A stretch of DNA of 7,050 nucleotides from Actinomycetota bacterium (lineage in GTDB: Bacteria; Actinomycetota; Thermoleophilia; Solirubrobacterales; Solirubrobacteraceae), in assembly GCA_005788585.1 (NCBI GenBank), contig SYBY01000315.1, forward strand, positions 1 through 7,050. Direction: 5' to 3'. The translations under genes were made by a program, and so were the position numbers. Numbering within the stretch: the first letter of the stretch is position 1; each line of letters begins with the position of its first letter. Positions 6,746 through 7,050 of this stretch are shown piece by piece. The notes under the pieces were generated by a model. That model was not told the origin of the DNA. It was given only the letters and a program-made list of their open reading frames with translations, and did no database searches.

Positions 6746-7050
6746 GCACCACCGAGCCGACCGCGCGCACCATGACCTACCGCGAGGCGCTGCGTGACGC
6801 CATCCGCGACGCCATGCAGGCCGACGAGCGGGTCTTCCTCATGGGCGAGGACGTCGGCGCGTACGGCGGGTCGTTCGGCGTGAGCCGTGGGCTGCTCGAC
6901 GAGTTCGGACCGGAGCGGATCCGGGACACCCCGCTCTCCGAGGCCGCGTTCGTCGGCGCGGGGATCGGCGCGGCCATGGGCGGGATGCGCCCCATCGTCG
7001 AGGTCATGACGGTGAACTTCAGCCTGCTCGCGCTCGACCAGATCGTCAAC
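6742..7050 (+). CDS. Thiamine-diphosphate-dependent dehydrogenase E1 component, beta subunit, N-terminal part (cut by window edge)
   Basis: The first 103 codons are present and the frame is open at the right edge; full-length family members are about 325-330 aa. Recognisable blocks are [14 protein letters not shown] (12-25), [12 protein letters not shown] (32-43) with Glu36, which in this family contacts the thiamine aminopyrimidine, then [21 protein letters not shown] (47-67) and [15 protein letters not shown] (75-89), ending in LDQIVN. It pairs with the E1 alpha encoded directly upstream to form the alpha2beta2 E1 enzyme (PdhB or AcoB). The start overlaps the E1 alpha stop (GTGA). The first ten residues (STTEPTART) precede conservation, so an ATG start at 6772 is an alternative, but the Shine-Dalgarno supports 6742. 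An E2 dihydrolipoyl acyltransferase gene is expected downstream, outside the window. Confidence 0.92.
   Translation, partial: MSTTEPTARTMTYREALRDAIRDAMQADERVFLMGEDVGAYGGSFGVSRGLLDEFGPERIRDTPLSEAAFVGAGIGAAMGGMRPIVEVMTVNFSLLALDQIVN

Noticed and set aside
1..7050. Mobile elements, CRISPR arrays, tRNA or rRNA genes
   Set aside because: I saw no transposase or integrase motifs, no spaced direct repeats and no RNA-gene signatures; the window is nearly all ordinary coding sequence of uniform composition.

Overview
The window is very GC-rich throughout (roughly 70% or more by eye) and almost wholly coding. GTG starts are frequent and third codon positions are strongly G/C. This fits a high-GC actinobacterium, possibly of the Thermoleophilia/Solirubrobacterales type, but the assignment is an inference from composition and gene families, since no marker gene is present.

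Layout: on the minus strand, positions 1-1194 hold an intramembrane site-2 metalloprotease (M50 family) with two CBS domains, still open at the left window edge. A 133-bp gap (1195-1327) separates it from a divergent plus-strand run of five genes. These are (1) a phosphoribosyltransferase domain fused to an alpha/beta (dienelactone-hydrolase-type) hydrolase, 1328-2668; (2) an erythromycin-esterase-family protein, 2665-4029; (3) an AMP-forming acetate-CoA ligase, 4026-5780; (4) a thiamine-diphosphate-dependent 2-oxoacid/acetoin dehydrogenase E1 alpha subunit, 5777-6745; and (5) the matching E1 beta subunit from 6742, cut by the right edge. All four junctions are 4-nt start/stop overlaps (GTGA, GTGA, ATGA, GTGA), so the five genes almost certainly form one translationally coupled operon that continues beyond the window, probably into an E2 gene.

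How the genes may work together: the last three genes all feed acetyl-CoA production, by ligation of acetate to CoA and by oxidative decarboxylation of pyruvate or cleavage of acetoin. An acetate-CoA ligase beside E1 alpha/beta resembles known acetoin-catabolism loci, where the acetaldehyde released is recycled through acetate. The first two operon genes and the divergent protease have the domain architectures of proteins that, in Mycobacterium tuberculosis, belong to the DosR hypoxia/dormancy regulon (Rv0571c, Rv2030c and Rv2625c, from memory). Their clustering here, fused translationally to an acetyl-CoA module, is the most interesting feature of the window and suggests an energy-limitation or redox-stress locus. 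No convincing DosR-type operator could be read in the divergent gap.
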